A stretch of 64,000 bases of DNA from Chrysomallon squamiferum (taxonomy: Eukaryota > Mollusca > Gastropoda > Neomphalida > Peltospiridae). Where the stretch lies: contig CM022665.1 of NCBI GenBank assembly GCA_012295275.1, positions 20,189,150 to 20,253,149 on the forward strand. The letters are read 5' to 3'. Made by a program: the position numbers and the translations under genes. Below the pieces are notes generated by a model, which made no database searches, was not told the origin of the DNA, and saw only the letters and a program-made list of their open reading frames with translations. Below, piece after piece: positions 60,123 to 64,000 of the stretch (the stretch's first letter is position 1; each line of letters starts with the position of its first letter).

Positions 60123-60515
60123 AGTAGTAGTTGTAGTAGTAATAGAAGTAACAGCAGTAGCAGAAGCAGTACCACTAATAGTAGTCAGGGTAATAGCAGC
60201 AGCAGTTACAGCGGCTGTAGTAGTTGTTGTTTATCTGCTGTTGTTGATGTATAAGTAGTCATACTGTTACATAGAAAATTGTATTAGTTTAAATATTAAC
60301 GTATATATTTGATTTGTTATTAATAGCAGTAGTTGTAGTAGTAATAGCAGTAGTAGAAGCAGTACCAGTAGAAGCAGTCATGGTAACAGCAGCAGCAGCA
60401 GCTACAGTAGCTGTCGTAGTTGTTGTTTCTGCTGCTGTTGTTGATGTATAAGTAGTCATACTGGTTGCACAGAAAACTGTATTAGTTCAAATATTATCGT
60501 ATATATTTGATTTCA
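60123..60515. repeat. tandem duplication of about 200 bp
   Basis: 60123-60316 and 60325-60515 match along their length: GTA/GCA-rich start, then TGTTGATGTATAAGTAGTCA, then a unique AT-rich part ending GTATATATTTGATTT. The copies differ by scattered substitutions and small indels. Confidence 0.85.
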
Positions 60516-62270
60516 TATTACTGAACAAGTGAAAAGGTATCGGTAGTCTGAAGCTGATGTGTATTATTTTCTGCGTTGTATGTTTGTGAAAGAAAAACCG
60601 TGTATGCGCTGGGGAGAATCAGGCGAGTTTACAAAGCGTGTCAGCAGATTTGCTAAAGAAAACCGTAACGTAACGTTACGCTACTTTATGTAATTCGTGC
60701 AGGTTTACGTTTTAAAATTACGTTACAAGTTATTCACACTGTGTATATCACTACATAATGTGTAACGCTGGTTAACACACATCACTTACATAACTCAGTG
60801 AATGAACCCAGCCCGTTACAGCGACACCCCTGAAAATTACGACTCGAGTGTTCTAGCTAATGTATCAGTGTTTGTCGCTGTCAGCATGTTTAATGCAGTT
60901 TCGTGTACAATGTAATTATTTTAGTTTTGTAGCATACTTGTCTGTTATATTAGTATTTGTCAGTGGGCAGAGAAATGTACGTCATACAGGGTTTGTGGGG
61001 TATTCATACCATCACTGCTGTCATTTCATGTAACGCCTGGTGCCTGCATGCTTTATACCTGTGTATGTGTGCAAGAGAGTGTGTGTGTGTGTGTGTGTGT
61101 TTTAACTGAATATATATATATTTGTATGTATGTATGTATGTATGTATGTATGTATTTATGCATATATGTATATGCACGTGTTCATATATTTCTAAATATA
61201 ATACTTAATTTAAATAACTCTGTACAATTTCTCAATTAGCAGACACTGTTTTTTTCTACAGGTGAGAAGCTATATGTAAAATAAGTTCTATTGCCACGTT
61301 ATCCTGGCGGGTTTCTTCTCTATTTACCTGACATTCTGTACAAGGTTACATAACCGTATATAAGAGCTGACCATGTTAAATAAAATATTTCTTAACTCTG
61401 CAAAACATTTTATATTTATTTTTATACTTCCTCTTATCCCGTTATATCGCAGCTGAAACATTTATGTCTATTAACAATAATTTTTGAAAAACAATAAATA
61501 TATTTACCCGTACTGTAAAATTTCAAAATAAAATACTTTTTTCTATTATAGAATACCATTATCTGTCCGCTGAAATATTTATATCAAAGAATGACACAGA
61601 CTGGTTATTATTAAAAACAGTTTTTGAAAAACAGGAAATATATTTGGCTATGTTGTAATATTTTTACCTGTGTTGTACATTTTTTTTTTTTACCTCTGTT
61701 GCAATATTTTTTACCTCTGTTTTTGCTTATGTTGTAATATCTTTTACCTCCATTGCAATGTTTTTACCTGTATTACATATCACAGGTAAATGAATTTTCA
61801 CAAGAGAGGAAGTTCTATACTAATGATGTATGACGTCACCTAATTTGCATTGTCACTTCACCAGTGTCGCCGTCGCGGCTGACGAAATATCGCGTGTTTT
61901 CAGGAAATGCGTTGACGTCGTTAACGTAATTGCAGTTATTCAAGTAATTTAGTTATTCCAAAAAAAAAAAAATGACGTTGTCACGGTGATGTTAAACGAA
62001 ACGACGTCTGTTAAGACCTTGCTTCCGATTTATGACAATGGCGTTATACCGGGTAAAAAAAAAAAAAAAATATGTTGAAGTGTTTCCAATAAACTGAGTT
62101 ATAGATTTGTGTGTAATAAATGTCTGTGAGGCTGTTAGTCTGTGTGTGTCACAGTGCATCTGATTTATACACGTCAAAAATGAGACTCGTCATTAAAACT
62201 GCCTAGAGTTGATTTTCTGATTTCACACATCTGTCAGTTAAGTCGATTCTAACAACGGTTCTAAACAAAG
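60516..62270. other. spacer with GT and TATG repeats
   Basis: (GT)n 61079-61100 and (TATG)n 61122-61155; short repeated 'tttttacctctgttg' phrases 61650-61770. No gene is supported. Confidence 0.75.
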
Positions 62271-62583
62271 CATGAAAGAAGGAAAGAAGAAAAAGATAGA
62301 GTATCAGAGAGGGAATAAATAGTAAGAATAGAGACAGGGGAAGAGAGACAGACAGTCAGACACACAGACAGACAGACACACAGGTCGGTTGGTAGGTTGG
62401 AAACCGGGGAGAATTCTTTTTTTAATTCAATTTTAGACAAAGATATTCATTATTTGTATTTTTTTTAAAATATAAACCAAACTAACAAATAAAAAGAAAG
62501 AAAGAAAGTGATAATTAATTATATATATATATAGATACATACATACATACATATGTGCATACGTTCATACACGCACGCACACG

Positions 62584-62617
<34 letters not shown>

Positions 62618-63457
62618 GATATAGATATAGATACACACACACATAAACCTTACCCCCCGCTGCCACTGTTTCACTTCGACTTGTCACTGATAAAAAGAAT
62701 CAGACATTAAGTAAATGAAAATAAGTTGATTTCTGGTAGGTTTTTTTTTTTTTTTTTTCTGTCTAGTTATGAGTGGACTAATAAACATTTGTGTTATCGA
62801 AGTGCTGCTGTGAAATTTACTTCTACGACTGATATGTTTTTACTAGTGTTTGAGCAGACGAGAGCGAGGCTATTCAGGTTTACAATTATGTTAGTGAAAG
62901 CTCTTATTCTTCAATAAAGCCCACTAACGCGTTGAATGGTTACAAAATGACACAGGAATGCACCAGTGTTTGATAATACCCAGCAGACAATTTATTTATT
63001 TTTTACACCGGGAATCCATATTCAAAGATTTTAATGTTTTCTCTGTGGATTGTGATGTTAACGTTTGAGATGCAGACTAATTTGTGAAGGTAAAGACAAA
63101 TTTCTGAATGGTTATTATTTTAATGAAATTCTGTAATTTAGTTCGAACATTAAGCCATTAGGAACTTAAGGAGGAGACAACTCGCTAGTTTGAAAGACTG
63201 TTTAGCTGTAGAAAAGTTAAGAGCAAACAACTCTCTCTTCAATAATTTATTTTCATGACTAATGTCGTTTTTTTAATTATTATTTATTTATTTATTTATT
63301 TATTTATTAACCTACATTCTATACAAAACTAAAGCTAGGAATAATTTAAAATAAATAACATTACTGAAACGTGTATTTAAAAAAGATATTTGCATAATTA
63401 GTTGGTATCCGCCTATTTAAAAAATACTTTAATTCTGGAAATTATAACAGTATAAAC

Positions 63458-63488
<31 letters not shown>

Positions 63489-63547
63489 TTACACACTAAA
63501 AAATAAAAAATATATTATTTTTTTAATTATTATTATTATTATTATTA

Positions 63548-63583
<36 letters not shown>

Positions 63584-64000
63584 ACATATATGCTGAAATG
63601 AAGCCTCATTAGTTCCTGAAATGCTAAGATGAACAAGGTACTCGGGATTTTATTATGAAATACCAGATATACGTGTGGTAAGTAGCTACATAGAAATAAG
63701 TAAATAAACACGAGCGCGTCAGTTTTAGTGTTATGTTTCCTTTCACAGAAAATATCACTAAACCAAAATAAAACAAACGACTTAACAGTTTAATACCAAA
63801 ATGTGTTGATGTTTTCGATAAACATCCATTTATCCATTCAACCTGTAACAAATAATGTAATAAGATTCGAAATGATCGAATTTCGAGAATGTATGACACA
63901 CTGTGTCACTTTCCTAATTCTACAGACTCGTAAATTTTCGTGCTTTGACCTTCACCTTCGTGTTACACACACACTCACTGTAAAAATATATTTCATGTAA
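62271..64000. other. spacer to the right edge
   Basis: GAAA/CAGA repeats 62275-62385, (CA)n and (TA)n 62560-62645, A run 63460-63486, (TA)n 63551-63580. No gene is supported up to the window end. Confidence 0.75.

Overview
The window is eukaryotic nuclear DNA from an animal. Its coding sequence is split into small exons with GT-AG introns in phase 1. The genes encode calcium-binding EGF modules and rhodopsin-like GPCRs. Introns and spacers are AT-rich and full of microsatellites (TTA, GTA, CA, CT, GATA), with tRNA-derived SINE-like fragments and a pogo/Tigger transposon remnant. A marine invertebrate, perhaps a lophotrochozoan such as a mollusc, is my best guess; the sequence alone does not settle the phylum.

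Region 1 to about 22.6 kb, + strand: the 3' part of one large gene for a type I membrane protein built of many EGF modules. From the left edge to 13.4 kb it is a tandem array of nine near-identical genomic units. Each unit carries one 'A' EGF exon and one 'B' EGF exon with their introns; the array continues off the left edge. Six units keep an intact B exon. Three (units 3, 7 and 8) share one internal deletion of about 770 bp that cuts the B exon in half. After the array come ten more single-exon EGF modules (13.8-19.7 kb), an 11-codon linker exon, a transmembrane exon and a last exon with a short cytoplasmic tail ending at 21328. Two stretches in this part (15.28-15.6 and 16.0-16.65 kb) are ladders of decayed copies of 'acceptor plus first half of an EGF exon', each ending in an intact exon. 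One exon (18165-18281) has lost its AG acceptor. The locus therefore shows EGF exons being duplicated, trimmed and lost.

Region 22.6-30.9 kb: no convincing gene. It holds microsatellites, minisatellites and two tRNA-like SINE fragments.

Region 30.9-42.8 kb: two intronless paralogous class A GPCR genes pointing away from each other (30983-32092 minus; 41618-42771 plus). The second has a single-base frameshift just after the DRY motif. Between them lie an uncharacterised minus-strand ORF (35159-36085) and a cluster of five TGACGTCA palindromes.

Region 42.8-64 kb: a truncated Tigger-type transposon, two further tRNA-like SINE fragments, two uncharacterised minus-strand ORFs (54123-54896; 56808-57236), one weak candidate exon pair and long repeat-rich spacers. 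Most long ORFs outside the listed genes are translations of microsatellites.
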